From Acidobacteriota bacterium (GTDB lineage Bacteria > Acidobacteriota > Terriglobia > Bryobacterales > Bryobacteraceae), in contig JAFDVS010000014.1 in the NCBI GenBank assembly GCA_018268935.1, positions 30,845 through 94,844 of the forward strand: 64,000 nucleotides of DNA. Direction: 5' to 3'. The position numbers and the translations under genes were made by a program. Position 1 is the stretch's first letter. Each line of letters begins with the position of its first letter. Positions 43,782 through 53,524 of the stretch are shown here, in pieces. Below the pieces are notes generated by a model that was given only the letters and a program-made list of their open reading frames with translations, was not told the origin of the DNA and did not search any database.

Positions 43782-45271
43782 CTCCCCCCATTCCTCTGCA
43801 CCGCCTCCAACTTCACCCGCAGCCTCGCCACCACCTGCGGATTCTCCGCATACACATTCTTCGTCTCCGCCCTATCCGTCCGCAGATTGTACAATTGCCC
43901 CACCGGTTCCCCATCCACCGTCCGAGGCGCCGAAAATCCCCCCGACCCGCGCTCCACAATCAGCTTCCACTCCCCCATCCGAATCGCGAACTTCCCCTGC
44001 AGCGTGTGATGCACCACGTGATCCCGCACCTCCTTCTTCGCCCCCGTAAATACCGGCATCAAACTGAAACTATCCTCCCCCGCATCGGCCGGTAACCGCT
44101 GCCCCACCACCTCCGCGCACGTCGCCATGAAATCCGTGAGGCAAACCACCGCCTCCGACACTCCGCCCGCCTTGATCTTCCCCGGCCATCGAGCCAGAAA
44201 CGGAACCCGATGCCCGCCTTCCCAAGCATCCGCCTTCGTCCCTCGCATCCACGCATTCGATTGATGCCCGTAGTCCTTGTTGTAAGCCCCGCGCGGAGTC
44301 ATCTTCCCGCCCTGCACATCGTCGCGCTCCATAAAATCCCACCAGTGCCACAACCCGCCGTTATCGCTCGAAAAGCACACCAGCGTATTCCCCGCCACGC
44401 CCGCCTTATCCAACGCCCCCAGTATCGCGCCGACGCAATCATCCATCTCCACCACAAAATCCCCGTACTTCCCCGCCCCGCTCTTCCCCGCATACGCAGC
44501 ATTCGGAACCACCGGCAAATGCGGCGACGAAAACGGCACATACAGGAAAAACGGCTTCGAAGCATTGCGCGACACAAACGAAACCGCCCGCTTCGTCACC
44601 TCCGGCATCACATCCTCCAACCGGAATCCCTCCGACGCCACGCCCTCCGGCTGATTCAAAAACAAATCCATCCCCTTAGGCATCCGCGTCACCGGCATCT
44701 TCGCCGGCCGGTCGTTCTCCAGGAAGCAATACGGCGGCATATCGAGCGAAGCCGAAATCCCGAAGTACTCATCGAACCCCGCCGCATTCACCCCATCCGT
44801 CACCGGCTTCGAAAAATCGACATCATCCCCAGGACGAAACCCACCCGAAGCCCGAAACGGCATCGGCGTCCCATCCTTCCGCGTCCAAGTCATCCCCAAA
44901 TGCCATTTCCCAAAACACCCCGTGACGTACCCGCGCTGCTTCAGCATCGACGCCACGGTCATCCGCCCCTTCTCAATCAGCGGCGGATCAAACCCATCCT
45001 GCACACCGCTCTTCAATCGCGTCCGCCAGCTATACCGGCCCGTCAGCAATCCATAACGCGTCGGAGTGCACACCGACGAAGGCGTATGCGCATCCGTGAA
45101 TCGCAACCCCTGCGCCGCCATCCGGTCCAGATGCGGCGTCTTGATCTTCGACTGCGGGTTGTAACAACTCAAATCCCCCCAACCCAAATCGTCAGCCAGC
45201 AAAAACACAATGTTCGGTGCACGTCCCACCGCGGCCATCGCCGCACTCGCCAGAAATTGCCGTCGCAACAT
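43778..45271 (-). CDS. Exported type I sulfatase
   Basis: 497 residues. An N-terminal MLRRQFLASAAMAA signal (Tat-like twin Arg) precedes the arylsulfatase core. Metal ligands are in FLLADDLGWGD (D27, D28), and the Cys-type sulfatase signature is C-T-P-T-R (C68-R72), in which the Cys is turned into formylglycine. FGKWHLG carries the conserved Lys-x-His. It cleaves sulfate esters, probably from polysaccharides in the periplasm or outside. No anaerobic maturase or FGE gene is visible in the window. Confidence 0.93.
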   Translation of the reverse strand: MLRRQFLASAAMAAVGRAPNIVFLLADDLGWGDLSCYNPQSKIKTPHLDRMAAQGLRFTDAHTPSSVCTPTRYGLLTGRYSWRTRLKSGVQDGFDPPLIEKGRMTVASMLKQRGYVTGCFGKWHLGMTWTRKDGTPMPFRASGGFRPGDDVDFSKPVTDGVNAAGFDEYFGISASLDMPPYCFLENDRPAKMPVTRMPKGMDLFLNQPEGVASEGFRLEDVMPEVTKRAVSFVSRNASKPFFLYVPFSSPHLPVVPNAAYAGKSGAGKYGDFVVEMDDCVGAILGALDKAGVAGNTLVCFSSDNGGLWHWWDFMERDDVQGGKMTPRGAYNKDYGHQSNAWMRGTKADAWEGGHRVPFLARWPGKIKAGGVSEAVVCLTDFMATCAEVVGQRLPADAGEDSFSLMPVFTGAKKEVRDHVVHHTLQGKFAIRMGEWKLIVERGSGGFSAPRTVDGEPVGQLYNLRTDRAETKNVYAENPQVVARLRVKLEAVQRNGGS

Positions 45272-45339
45272 AGAGGCATCCTATCAATCCAACGCAGCCC
45301 TGTAGGAAATCAACCGCACAAAGAGTCTTAGCAACAGAA

Positions 45340-45885
45340 ATGCTCAACGTCCTATTCCTGTTCACAACTCTCCTCACCGCCGCCGATCCCCACTTCGGAA
45401 CCAGCACCATCACCATCGGCGCCGGCGCGGCATTCCCCGGCAGCGGCTATCGAGCCTTCCGCTTCCAACCCGGCGCCGCCTTCACCGTCGAATACGAATT
45501 CCGTCTCCACAAATACTTTGCCGCCACCATCGGCATGGAAAACGACGTCCACACCGCGAAGAACTTCGGCCGCGAACCGCAGCCCGACAGCCGCGAGCGC
45601 ATCACCCGCTTCCCCTTGGGGCTCCGAGCGATCCTTCCCGTCAGCGAAGGCCGCCTGGAACTCTTCGCCGGCTCCGGCGGCGCGCCCTACAACACCCGCG
45701 ATTACGAACTGAGCAACACTTTCCTCAAAAACGCCCTCCTCTGGCACGTGAACGGAGGCTTCCGCGTCGCCCTCGACAACAAGCACCGTTTCTTCCTCGG
45801 CCCCACCGTCCGCCACTACCGTGACGTCGGCCGCCCCACCGAGCAATGGACCTCGCTCACTGCCGAATTCGGCTTCCCCTTCTGA
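45340..45885 (+). CDS. Small outer-membrane barrel-like protein
   Basis: 181 residues with a short signal peptide (MLNVLFLFTTLLTA). The body alternates hydrophobic and polar residues in about eight short strands (TITIGAGAAF, FTVEYEFRL, RLELFAGSGG, RFFLGPTVRHY) and ends GFPF, the aromatic end expected for a small beta-barrel. It starts 68 bases from the divergent sulfatase. No specific family was recognised. Confidence 0.6.
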   Translation: MLNVLFLFTTLLTAADPHFGTSTITIGAGAAFPGSGYRAFRFQPGAAFTVEYEFRLHKYFAATIGMENDVHTAKNFGREPQPDSRERITRFPLGLRAILPVSEGRLELFAGSGGAPYNTRDYELSNTFLKNALLWHVNGGFRVALDNKHRFFLGPTVRHYRDVGRPTEQWTSLTAEFGFPF

Positions 45886-45939
45886 ACCGGCGCCCCTATC
45901 GCATCACACGCCAGCGTCCGATACTGAAGCGAAAAGGCC

Positions 45940-46329
45940 ATGCCCCACTCTTCCGACGACGAAATCCTCCAACGCTTATTTGATCTTCTGCAGACTCGCG
46001 TCCAAGCCGATCCCTACTCCTCCGATGGTTCCTATGCCGGGGAGATTCGCAGTTTGCCCATCGGCCTACGCGCCATGGCCGGATGGTTTGCTGAAGCCCA
46101 CTCCATCATCCGTCAATTCCTCGATGCGTACACGAGCAGCGATGCCGCACCCGACACCTACTACAAATGGCTCGACCAGTCGGGCCACGCCCAGCGCATC
46201 GACGAACTCTCCCGCCTCGCCTGGTCCTTAAAGAGCAATACAAACAATTCCAACCCGGCGCTCGAAAGTCCGATCTATCAAGCCTGGCTCCGCTACACCC
46301 GCCTGCACCCGGACAACGTCTTCGCCTGA
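45940..46329 (+). CDS. Hypothetical protein
   Basis: 129 residues, mostly helical and soluble, without a signal peptide. LFDLLQTRVQADPYSSDGSY and LPIGLRAMAGWFAEAHSIIRQF are its most structured parts. No family was recognised. Codon use is like its neighbours. It lies 54 bases after the barrel gene and ends two bases before the convergent antitoxin-like gene. Confidence 0.6.
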   Translation: MPHSSDDEILQRLFDLLQTRVQADPYSSDGSYAGEIRSLPIGLRAMAGWFAEAHSIIRQFLDAYTSSDAAPDTYYKWLDQSGHAQRIDELSRLAWSLKSNTNNSNPALESPIYQAWLRYTRLHPDNVFA

Positions 46330-46331
46330 CC

Positions 46332-46580
46332 TCAATCCACCTCATCCCCACGTACCGGAGCATTCCCCTTCCCCGCCTTCTTCAAAATCCGCTTCGCCCT
46401 CGCTACACTCCCCCGTTCACTCCGCTCCCGAAAATAATCCTCCGTGCGCAATGTCGCTAACTTCTCCGCCACCGCCACGTTGATAAATTGGTTGAGCGCA
46501 ACCCCTTCCTTCTCCGCCGTCCGGCGTGCCTCAGCCAGCAACGACTCCTGCAACCGCAATGCAACGTTACTCTTTCTCAT
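46332..46580 (-). CDS. Ribbon-helix-helix antitoxin-like protein
   Basis: 82 residues. The N-terminus KSNVALRLQESLLAEARRTA followed by GVALNQFINVAVAEKL is an Arc/HicB-type ribbon-helix-helix DNA-binding domain, and the tail is basic. It overlaps the upstream PIN gene by 14 bases. As an antitoxin it would bind the PIN protein and repress the pair. Confidence 0.75.
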   Translation of the reverse strand: MRKSNVALRLQESLLAEARRTAEKEGVALNQFINVAVAEKLATLRTEDYFRERSERGSVARAKRILKKAGKGNAPVRGDEVD

Positions 46581-47004
46581 ATGGCCCTCGAACCTCCTGC
46601 CAGGCCTGCCCTGGCGTCAACGTAGCAATACCAAACCCACTCGCGGCTACGGAAAGGTGCCTCACGTTAAAGGTCACCAATCTATCCGCTCCCCCATTCA
46701 CCGCTGTCTCCAACACCATTTCATCTGCGGGATCCTTCAGCTGGGGGCGCCAGAGAAAACGAAGTCGAACATGCACAGCGACGCGCGCAACAGCATCGAG
46801 GATTTCATTCATTTCCTGAACCGTCAGTCCGCTCGCCTCCAAGTGCTCATCGCGGGTCAAGACGGCTTCATACTCAACCATCAGCGGTACGGACACCGCC
46901 AGTTCGATAGATTCGTCCAACGCCGCAAGAAGCAGTTGCCTGGATGCGCCGCGATCACTGCGCACCGCTGCCACCATGACGTCGGTATCAAAGGCAAATC
47001 GCAA
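46567..47004 (-). CDS. PIN-domain putative toxin
   Basis: 145 residues. A COG1569-like PIN nuclease: acidic residues in FAFDTDVMVAAV, an Asp/Glu in LMVEYEAVLTRDEH, and KDPADEMVLETAVNGGADRLVTFNVRH, which supply the metal-binding site. Such toxins cleave RNA. The toxin gene precedes the antitoxin gene, the reverse of the usual order but normal for this subfamily. Confidence 0.8.
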   Translation of the reverse strand: MRFAFDTDVMVAAVRSDRGASRQLLLAALDESIELAVSVPLMVEYEAVLTRDEHLEASGLTVQEMNEILDAVARVAVHVRLRFLWRPQLKDPADEMVLETAVNGGADRLVTFNVRHLSVAASGFGIATLTPGQAWQEVRGPYEKE

Positions 47005-47033
47005 ATTTCATGATATCACATGCGATATCGCAC

Positions 47034-49148
47034 TCACGGCAGCGCAAACGCCACATACGTCCCCCCCGACGCCGCCCCCGACTTCCCACCCCCAGCCCCA
47101 ATCACCACATACTGCTTCCCCTTCACCTGATACATCGCCGGAGTCGCATTCCCCGACGCCGGCAGCACCGTCTCCCACAGCACCTTCCCCGTCAATTTAT
47201 CGAACGCCCGGAATTTCTTATCCAAATTCGTCGCCCCAATAAAGAACAACCCGCCCGCCGTGACAATCCCACCCCCGTAATTCTCACTCCCCGTATCCTT
47301 CCGTTCCAGCGACGGGTGCTCCCCAAACGGAATCCGCCACGCGAACTTCCCCCCATCCAGATCAATCGCCGTCAGCGTCCCCCATGGCGGCTTCACCGCC
47401 GGATACCCATCCGGATCGAGAAACTTGTTATACCCATCGATCGTGTACTTCAAATCCGTCAGCCCTTTCGGAGCCTCCGCCACACGCGCCTCTGTATCCT
47501 CCTGCTTCAACAAATACCGCGCCAGCGCCGTGATCCCGCCATCCCCAATCGAACCAAACCCCGGCATCCGTCCTGTCCCCTTCCGAATTACCTCCTCCAC
47601 CCGTGCCTGCGTGAATCGCTTCTCCAATCCCTCCAACGACGGAAACTGCGGCGGACTCCCCTTCTTATTGTCCCCATGGCAACTCGCGCACCGGCTCACA
47701 TACAGCCTCTGCGAAGTCATCACCCCACGCGACGCCCGCGCCGGAACCAGCCGCAATATCCACGGCATTTCATTCGCATTGACATAGAAATACCCCGTCT
47801 CCGGATCAAACGCCTGTCCGCCCCATTCCGCCCCGCCATCAAACCCCGGAAACACAATCGACCCCTCAAAACTCGGCGGCGTAAACGGCCCGTCATTCCG
47901 CACCGCCCTCCATCGCTCCAGCACAATCCGGTGCGCTTCCGGAGTCCGATCCGTCACCAGATCCTCGCTAAACATCTGCCGCGAAAACGGTGGTGGAGCC
48001 AGTGGCAGCACCTGCGTCGCCGAAAGCAACTCCCCATCCGCGGGCGATGCAGGCGCCTTCCGCGTCTCCAGCGGAAACAGCGATTTTCCCGTCTCCCGCT
48101 CAAACACAAACACATGCCCCGACTTCGTCGCCTGCGCCACGGCATCAATCAACTTCCCATCCCTCCGCACCGTCACCAGCACCGGAGCCGTTGGAAAATC
48201 CCGATCCCACACATCATGCTTCACCGCCTGAAAATGCCACACCCGCTCCCCGGTATCGGCCCGCAAACAAAGCAGCGTATTCGCAAACAAATTATCCCCA
48301 TGCCGGTCCGATCCATAAAAATCGAACGCCGCCGACCCCGTCGGCACAAACACCAGCCCGCGCTTGTAGTCCACCACCATCCCAGCCCAATTATTCGCCC
48401 CGCCCGTATGCTGCCACGTATCCTTCGGCCAGGTCTCATATCCAAACTCACCCGGCCGTGGAATCGTATGAAAAGCCCACCGTATCTTCCCCGTCCGCAC
48501 ATCGAACGCCCGTATATCGCCCGGCCCCGACGGATGCCCCTCGCCCGTCAGCGTCGGCACAATCAGCATGTCCTTATACACCGGCCCCGGAGTCGTCGAA
48601 CTCATCGGAAACCGGTCCACCGCGCGGCCCAATCCTTCCCGCAAATCCACCCGCCCCTGCTTCCCGAATCCATCGTCCAACTGCCCCGTCTTCGCATTCA
48701 GCGAATACAAATACACCCCCGCCGACCCGAACACCCGAGCCTGTTTCCCATCCGTCCAATACGACAACCCGCGGCTCCGCCGTCCATTCTGCTGCTTGCC
48801 ATCCCACGGATCAAACGACCACAGCAGTTTCCCCGACGCCGCATCGAGCGCAATCACCCGCAACTTCGGTGTCGTGGCATACAGCACGCCGTCCACAACA
48901 ATCGGCTGGCACTGCATCTCCGACCCCTGAAACGCATCGCCCGTATCGTACGACCAGGCCACCTTCAGTTGCCCCACATTCCCTCGATGAATCTGCTTCA
49001 AAGAAGAGTAATGTATGTTCTCCTTCGAGCCCCCAAACCGGTCCCAAGTCTCGTACCCACTGGGAGCCACCCGCTTCTGCCCCCAAACCGCCGCCGTCAA
49101 AAGGAAAACACAAAGAAAAGAGCGCATGGTGAAGCACACATTGTACAC
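47034..49148 (-). CDS. PQQ-dependent dehydrogenase with a cytochrome c domain
   Basis: 704 residues with a signal peptide ([18 protein letters not shown]). Beta-propeller repeats of the quinoprotein type are seen ([50 protein letters not shown]), and a c-type haem motif CASCHG is inserted near residues 486-490 with a following Met. It probably oxidises an alcohol or sugar in the periplasm and passes electrons through the haem. The haem-in-propeller layout is as in quinohaemoprotein glucose or sorbosone-like dehydrogenases common in Acidobacteria and Planctomycetes. The substrate is unknown. Confidence 0.87.
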   Translation of the reverse strand: MYNVCFTMRSFLCVFLLTAAVWGQKRVAPSGYETWDRFGGSKENIHYSSLKQIHRGNVGQLKVAWSYDTGDAFQGSEMQCQPIVVDGVLYATTPKLRVIALDAASGKLLWSFDPWDGKQQNGRRSRGLSYWTDGKQARVFGSAGVYLYSLNAKTGQLDDGFGKQGRVDLREGLGRAVDRFPMSSTTPGPVYKDMLIVPTLTGEGHPSGPGDIRAFDVRTGKIRWAFHTIPRPGEFGYETWPKDTWQHTGGANNWAGMVVDYKRGLVFVPTGSAAFDFYGSDRHGDNLFANTLLCLRADTGERVWHFQAVKHDVWDRDFPTAPVLVTVRRDGKLIDAVAQATKSGHVFVFERETGKSLFPLETRKAPASPADGELLSATQVLPLAPPPFSRQMFSEDLVTDRTPEAHRIVLERWRAVRNDGPFTPPSFEGSIVFPGFDGGAEWGGQAFDPETGYFYVNANEMPWILRLVPARASRGVMTSQRLYVSRCASCHGDNKKGSPPQFPSLEGLEKRFTQARVEEVIRKGTGRMPGFGSIGDGGITALARYLLKQEDTEARVAEAPKGLTDLKYTIDGYNKFLDPDGYPAVKPPWGTLTAIDLDGGKFAWRIPFGEHPSLERKDTGSENYGGGIVTAGGLFFIGATNLDKKFRAFDKLTGKVLWETVLPASGNATPAMYQVKGKQYVVIGAGGGKSGAASGGTYVAFALP

Positions 49149-49153
49149 GTTGC

Positions 49154-49504
49154 CTAATTCGTCTTCCGCTCCAACCGCGCATCGCGGTCGTCCAAAGTAG
49201 CCAGACCGGCAAGAACCACGGGCTTTCGATCCGGGAACTGCGCGATGATCGACAGGCTCCCCCCCATCGCCTCAACGTAACTGCGCAGCGTGGAGATCAG
49301 AAGGTCGCTGCGCTGTTCAATCCGCGAAACACCTTCCTGTCCGATATGCAGTTTCTCGGCCATGCGCTTTTGCGTCAGCCGGTGAGCGCGTCGCAGTTCG
49401 CGCAAGGACATTTCCTCGGCAATCAGAGTCGCGGCCCGCGCCTCCACTTTCTTGCGGCGCTGTGGGCCAAGTTCGTTCAACTTTTCATCAAGGCTCTTGC
49501 TCAT
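49154..49504 (-). CDS. XRE-family helix-turn-helix antitoxin-like protein
   Basis: 116 residues. The HTH is [20 protein letters not shown] followed by [10 protein letters not shown], and the C-terminus is [19 protein letters not shown]. This matches HigA-like antitoxins. It overlaps the upstream RelE-like gene by four bases (49501-49504). It is expected to neutralise that toxin and repress the operon. Confidence 0.83.
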   Translation of the reverse strand: MSKSLDEKLNELGPQRRKKVEARAATLIAEEMSLRELRRAHRLTQKRMAEKLHIGQEGVSRIEQRSDLLISTLRSYVEAMGGSLSIIAQFPDRKPVVLAGLATLDDRDARLERKTN

Positions 49505-49872
49505 CGTCCACTCCCTTTCTTCAATGCCGCCAAGTGAGTTACAAAGCGTTCATCCGCTCTGGCAAGCAACTGCTTGTAAAAACGCTTCTGGTTGACACCC
49601 GCTTTGTCGCCCGCAATCAGCAGAATGGCCGCGCGCTTGGGATCAAAGGCAAACGCAACACGCCAGACGCCACCCGCCGCATCGAAACGCAATTCCTTCA
49701 TGTTGCTGTGGGCTGAGTCCCTCAGTGTGTCCACATACGGGCGTCCCAACCGGGGGCCGAAAGCAGCCAGCAACTTGGCATGGGCAAGAAGCTCATCGGC
49801 AACAGCGGCAGGAAGTGCATCGAACTCCGGCTCGAACTCATCATGAAGGAGAACGCGCCATCCCATTCTCAT
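49501..49872 (-). CDS. RelE/HigB-like toxin
   Basis: 123 residues (or 121 from the second Met). The phage-Gp49/HigB-like family shows FEPEFDALP, MKELRFDAAGGVWRVAFAF, AILLIAGDKAGVNQKRFYKQ and LARADERF, with Arg/Lys residues placed for mRNA cleavage at the ribosome. It overlaps the antitoxin gene downstream and touches the upstream hypothetical gene (ATGA). Confidence 0.83.
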   Translation of the reverse strand: MRMGWRVLLHDEFEPEFDALPAAVADELLAHAKLLAAFGPRLGRPYVDTLRDSAHSNMKELRFDAAGGVWRVAFAFDPKRAAILLIAGDKAGVNQKRFYKQLLARADERFVTHLAALKKGSGR

Positions 49873-50372
49873 ATTATGCTTCCAAAAACATATGCCGTCA
49901 ACGACATCCCACCGGCCCCGAATCGACCGGGCAAAACTTCATGGAAGGGAGGGTTCATCCTCCAGCCAGCTAGCCAATCCCCAGACTGACGTTGGATACA
50001 CTCATCTACGATTCCTACCAACCGCGACGGAACCCAACTGATCAAGTAGCCCTCGGTGGCTCTGGCGGAACGGGGCTCATACCAGACCCAGGTATCCCAC
50101 GGAGGATCCTCGAAGTCATTAAAGAGCCCATTGGAAATCAGGCGCATATGGCCTTCCTCCAAAGAACTATCAGGAAAATACGCAAGCAGTTGACCTGCGG
50201 ACGCCATTTCCACTGACGCTGTCATCCCGTTGCCCAACAAGTTTGAGCGTTGCTCAGATAGGTCCCCGACCACCTTCACAATATCAGGGCGTAACACATC
50301 ACTCCGTAAACTTACCCAACCAGCGGAGTGGGTTGCAGTTCGCTCTCGGGTATCTGTGTTCATCTTGTTCAT
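49869..50372 (-). CDS. Hypothetical protein upstream of the RelE-like pair
   Basis: 167 residues from the ATG at 50372 (MNKMNTDTRERTA). A longer reading to 50696 would run antisense over the cytochrome gene and is Trp/Cys-rich junk, so it is not used. The C-terminal half (DTWVWYEPRSA, GYLISWVPSRLVGIVDECIQ) looks like a folded domain, but the family was not recognised. Base composition is less GC-rich than the neighbours, hinting at transfer. Its stop overlaps the toxin start by four bases, so it may be part of the same operon. Confidence 0.55.
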   Translation of the reverse strand: MNKMNTDTRERTATHSAGWVSLRSDVLRPDIVKVVGDLSEQRSNLLGNGMTASVEMASAGQLLAYFPDSSLEEGHMRLISNGLFNDFEDPPWDTWVWYEPRSARATEGYLISWVPSRLVGIVDECIQRQSGDWLAGWRMNPPFHEVLPGRFGAGGMSLTAYVFGSII

Positions 50373-50517
50373 CGTCGGAATCGGTGCCTCAGAAACGAAA
50401 AGCCCCAACCCCGCATACCGCCCCTCCATCACCCCCTGTGCCAAACTACACATTCCCCCACAATTCCAAAGCGGCTTTTCCCCCAAACCCCACCCCCATC
50501 TACACCACCCAAACAAC

Positions 50518-50547
50518 TTACAAAACGGCACCACACGTGCATATAAC
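50518..50547 (+). promoter_or_regulatory. Candidate promoter of the cytochrome c gene
   Basis: TTACAA (50518-50523) and TATAAC (50542-50547) with an 18-base spacer, 22 bases before the ATG and just before the AGGAGG-type ribosome site (50554-50560). Confidence 0.4.
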
Positions 50548-50568
50548 CCACACCAGGAGGCAACTACA

Positions 50569-50988
50569 ATGCGCTTGATTGCGTGTTTTGCCGCGCTATT
50601 ATTATCAATCCCCCTCGCCGGGCAGGAAAAGAAGGTCCAAGTAAAACAGGTCCCGCCCAGCGTCACCAATCCTACTTCCGGCGCCGATATGTTCAAGGCC
50701 TATTGTGCGTCTTGCCACGGCCTCAAAGCCAAAGGCGATGGCCCCGCTGTTCCGGCCCTCAAAATGAAACCGCCAGATCTCACCATGCTCGCCAAGGCCA
50801 ACGGCGGCCAGTTCCCCGCCATGAAGGTCTACAACAGCATTGAGGGCGATTCCATGATGCCCGCCCACGGCTCCAACGACATGCCCGTTTGGGGCGACGT
50901 CTTCCGCTCCATGAGCCGTGACGAAGGCACCCGCCGCATGCGGCTCCACAACCTCACCAAGTTCCTCGAAGGTCTGCAGGTCAAGTAG
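50569..50988 (+). CDS. Small secreted c-type cytochrome
   Basis: 139 residues from the ATG at 50569, fixed by the CAGGAGG site at 50554-50560. A signal peptide (MRLIACFAALLLSIPLAGQ) is followed by a single haem motif CASCH (46-50) and a likely axial Met in SMMPAHG. It is a class I cytochrome c, probably a periplasmic electron carrier. It may serve PQQ dehydrogenases such as the one at 47034, but that is inference. Confidence 0.88.
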   Translation: MRLIACFAALLLSIPLAGQEKKVQVKQVPPSVTNPTSGADMFKAYCASCHGLKAKGDGPAVPALKMKPPDLTMLAKANGGQFPAMKVYNSIEGDSMMPAHGSNDMPVWGDVFRSMSRDEGTRRMRLHNLTKFLEGLQVK

Positions 50989-51017
50989 TAGCTATCTCGT
51001 TCGCTCCTGATCCTCTC

Positions 51018-51055
51018 ATTGGTCATGGGCCCGTTCCCGCGGGCCCACCCAATGA
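51018..51055. terminator. Hairpin between convergent genes
   Basis: The inner perfect stem TGGGCCCG-TTCCCG-CGGGCCCA (51027-51048) is extended by CATTGG/CCAATG arms (51018-51055). It lies 30 bases after the cytochrome stop and covers the last codons of the Mg2+-ATPase gene, so it may end transcription from both sides. Confidence 0.5.
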
Positions 51056-53524
51056 TCCCTTACCCAGCACTCTCCGCTTCACCACCTCCACCAGCCCCAG
51101 ATACGCCACCGTCATCCCCACCAGAATCACAAAGTAAAACCCCGGCAGCGCCACAAATCCCATCCACTTCCCCACCACCGTAAACGGAATCACCAGCGCC
51201 GCCGCCACCACTCCCAATACCGTCAACGCCAGCGGCCCGCTCGGCCGGCTCTGCCACGGGTTCCGCATCGTTCGGATCACGAACAACACCAGCGTCTGCG
51301 TTGCCAGTGACTCCACAAACCACCCCGTGTGAAACAACGCCTCCCCCGCCTGAAACACCCGCAGCAACACGAAAAACGTCAGGAAATCGAACACTGAGCT
51401 CACCGGCCCCACATACAACATGAACCGCCGGATCAGCCCGATATCCCAATGCCGCGGCCGCCGCATCCACTCCGCATCCACGTTGTCGCTCGGAATCGTC
51501 AACTGCGCCAGATCATACAGAAAGTTGTTCAACAGAATCTGCGACGGCAGCATCGGCAGAAACGGCAACAGCAGCGACGCCCCCGCCATGCTGAACATAT
51601 TCCCGAAGTTCGAACTCGTGCTCATCAGCAGGTACTTCATCACGTTTCCGAACGCCTTCCGCCCGGCGAGTATCCCCGCATGCAACACCCGCAGCCCCGG
51701 ATCCAGCAGAATAATCCCCGCCGCATCCCGAGCCACATCCGTCGCCGTCGACACCGAGATCCCCACATCCGCCGCCCGCAGCGACGGAGCATCGTTAATC
51801 CCATCCCCCAGAAAACCCACCACCCTGCCCCGCGCCCGCAACACATGAATAATCCGGTTCTTCTGCGCCGGAGTCAGCCGCGCAAACGCCGTATGATGCT
51901 CCACCGTGTGCGCCAGCGCCGGGTCCGTCATTCCTTCCAACTCCGGCCCCGTCAACACCCGCCGCGCCCGCAACCCCACCGCTTCGCACACATGCCGCGT
52001 CACCAACTCGTTGTCCCCCGTCAACACGCGCACCCGGATCCCATCCCGATGCAGCGCCGCAATCGCCTCCCGAGCCTCCGGATGCGGTGGATCGGCAAAC
52101 GCCAGCAATCCCACCAGAGTCAAATCCGTCTCCGCCGCATGCCCCACCGGCGACCCATCCGCCATCTTCCGCACCGCCACCGCCAGCACCCGGTACCCAT
52201 CCGTGCTCAACCCATGAAACCGCTGCATCACCCTCGCCCGCGCTGCATCATTCAACTCCACCGCCACCCCATCGCGCTCATACGCCGACGCGCACGCCAC
52301 CACACTCTCCGGAGCACCCTTCGTAATCAGCAACACCGCCCCATCCCACTCCACCAGCACCGACAACCGCCGCCGCTCAAAATCAAACGGCACTTCATCC
52401 AGCTTCCGCACCCCGCGCAAATCTGCTTCCCCCGCCGCCAGAATCGCCGTATCCAGCGGACTCCGTATCCCCGTCTCCAGCGCGCTATTCACCGCCGCCA
52501 GTACTCGCACCCGTTCACAAGCCCGTCCATCCAAATCCAAACATTGCTCCAGCCGCATCACGCCCGTCGTCAGCGTCCCCGTCTTATCGCTGCACAGAAT
52601 ATCAATGCTCCCCAGATTCTGTATCGATGCCAGTTGCTTCACAATCACCCTATGCCGCGCCAGCGCCGCCGCCCCTTGCGCCAGCGTCACCGACACAATC
52701 ATCGGCAGAAACTCCGGAGTCAGCCCCACCGCCAGCGCCACCGCGAACAACAGCGATTCGAACGGATCGCGCCGCAAACTCAGGTTCACCACAATCACAA
52801 ACAGCACCAGCACGAACACCGTGCGCAGAATCAGATTCCCAAACCGCGCCAGCCCCTTCTCAAATTCCGTCTCCACCGGCGCCGCCGACAAACTCCCCGC
52901 AATCCCCCCGAACGCCGTGCCGGCGCCCGTTGCAATCACCTCCGCCACCGCCGTCCCGCTCACCACCGAACTCCCCATGAACACATAGTTCGGGCTATCC
53001 GGCGACACCACACGCCCGTCCGTCACCGCCTTCTCCGCCGGCATCGACTCGCCCGTCAACGCCCCCTGCAACACATGCAAATCCACCGCCTCCACCAACA
53101 GCGCATCCGCCGGAACCAAGTCCCCCGCACTCAATCGCACCACATCCCCCACCACTACTTCCCGCCGCGCCACCTCCACCCAAGCCCCATCCCGCCACAC
53201 CGTCGCCTGCAGCGACACCTGTGCCTGCAACCGCGCCAGTTCCTGGTGCGAACGATACGTCTGCCGGAAATTGATCGCGCCCCCCAGCACCACCACCGTG
53301 ACAATGATCGCCGCATCGGCCATCTGTCCCAACACGCCGCTGATCACACCCGCCACAATCAGCACCAGCGCCAGCGGATTCATCAGCAGCGGCAGCAATT
53401 CACTCCACACGCTCACCCGCCGCGCCGCTACCGGCTCATTGAACCCTGCTTCACGCAGCCGCCGCGAGGCTTCGGCCGAACTCAATCCAGCCGGCGTCCC
53501 CGCAACTGGCTCTTCCGCGCTCAA
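51023..53524 (-). CDS. mgtA: P-type Mg2+-transporting ATPase (P3B)
   Basis: 833 residues. All P-type motifs are present: TGES (157-160), the phosphorylation site DKTGT (313-317), and GDGINDAPSL in the hinge. The sequence VGLTPEFLPMIV in membrane helix 4 is the P3B magnesium transporter signature. Helices lie near 50-62, 70-82, 231-247 and 255-285, with a C-terminal bundle. It moves Mg2+ into the cell using ATP. Its ATG overlaps the stop of the PQQ-like gene by four bases. It is shorter than the typical 900 residues of MgtA, mainly in the N-terminus. Confidence 0.88.
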   Translation of the reverse strand: MSAEEPVAGTPAGLSSAEASRRLREAGFNEPVAARRVSVWSELLPLLMNPLALVLIVAGVISGVLGQMADAAIIVTVVVLGGAINFRQTYRSHQELARLQAQVSLQATVWRDGAWVEVARREVVVGDVVRLSAGDLVPADALLVEAVDLHVLQGALTGESMPAEKAVTDGRVVSPDSPNYVFMGSSVVSGTAVAEVIATGAGTAFGGIAGSLSAAPVETEFEKGLARFGNLILRTVFVLVLFVIVVNLSLRRDPFESLLFAVALAVGLTPEFLPMIVSVTLAQGAAALARHRVIVKQLASIQNLGSIDILCSDKTGTLTTGVMRLEQCLDLDGRACERVRVLAAVNSALETGIRSPLDTAILAAGEADLRGVRKLDEVPFDFERRRLSVLVEWDGAVLLITKGAPESVVACASAYERDGVAVELNDAARARVMQRFHGLSTDGYRVLAVAVRKMADGSPVGHAAETDLTLVGLLAFADPPHPEAREAIAALHRDGIRVRVLTGDNELVTRHVCEAVGLRARRVLTGPELEGMTDPALAHTVEHHTAFARLTPAQKNRIIHVLRARGRVVGFLGDGINDAPSLRAADVGISVSTATDVARDAAGIILLDPGLRVLHAGILAGRKAFGNVMKYLLMSTSSNFGNMFSMAGASLLLPFLPMLPSQILLNNFLYDLAQLTIPSDNVDAEWMRRPRHWDIGLIRRFMLYVGPVSSVFDFLTFFVLLRVFQAGEALFHTGWFVESLATQTLVLFVIRTMRNPWQSRPSGPLALTVLGVVAAALVIPFTVVGKWMGFVALPGFYFVILVGMTVAYLGLVEVVKRRVLGKGSLGGPAGTGP

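Noticed and set aside
47010..49157. A 715-residue open frame on the plus strand opposite the PQQ dehydrogenase gene
   Set aside because: It is Arg/Pro/His-rich with no domain pattern. The minus strand encodes a clear quinoprotein with propeller repeats and a haem motif, so this is the complement of a high-GC gene.
50373..50696. Upstream extension of the hypothetical gene before the RelE-like toxin
   Set aside because: It would run antisense over the promoter and start of the cytochrome c gene and gives a Trp/Cys-rich sequence without domain features.
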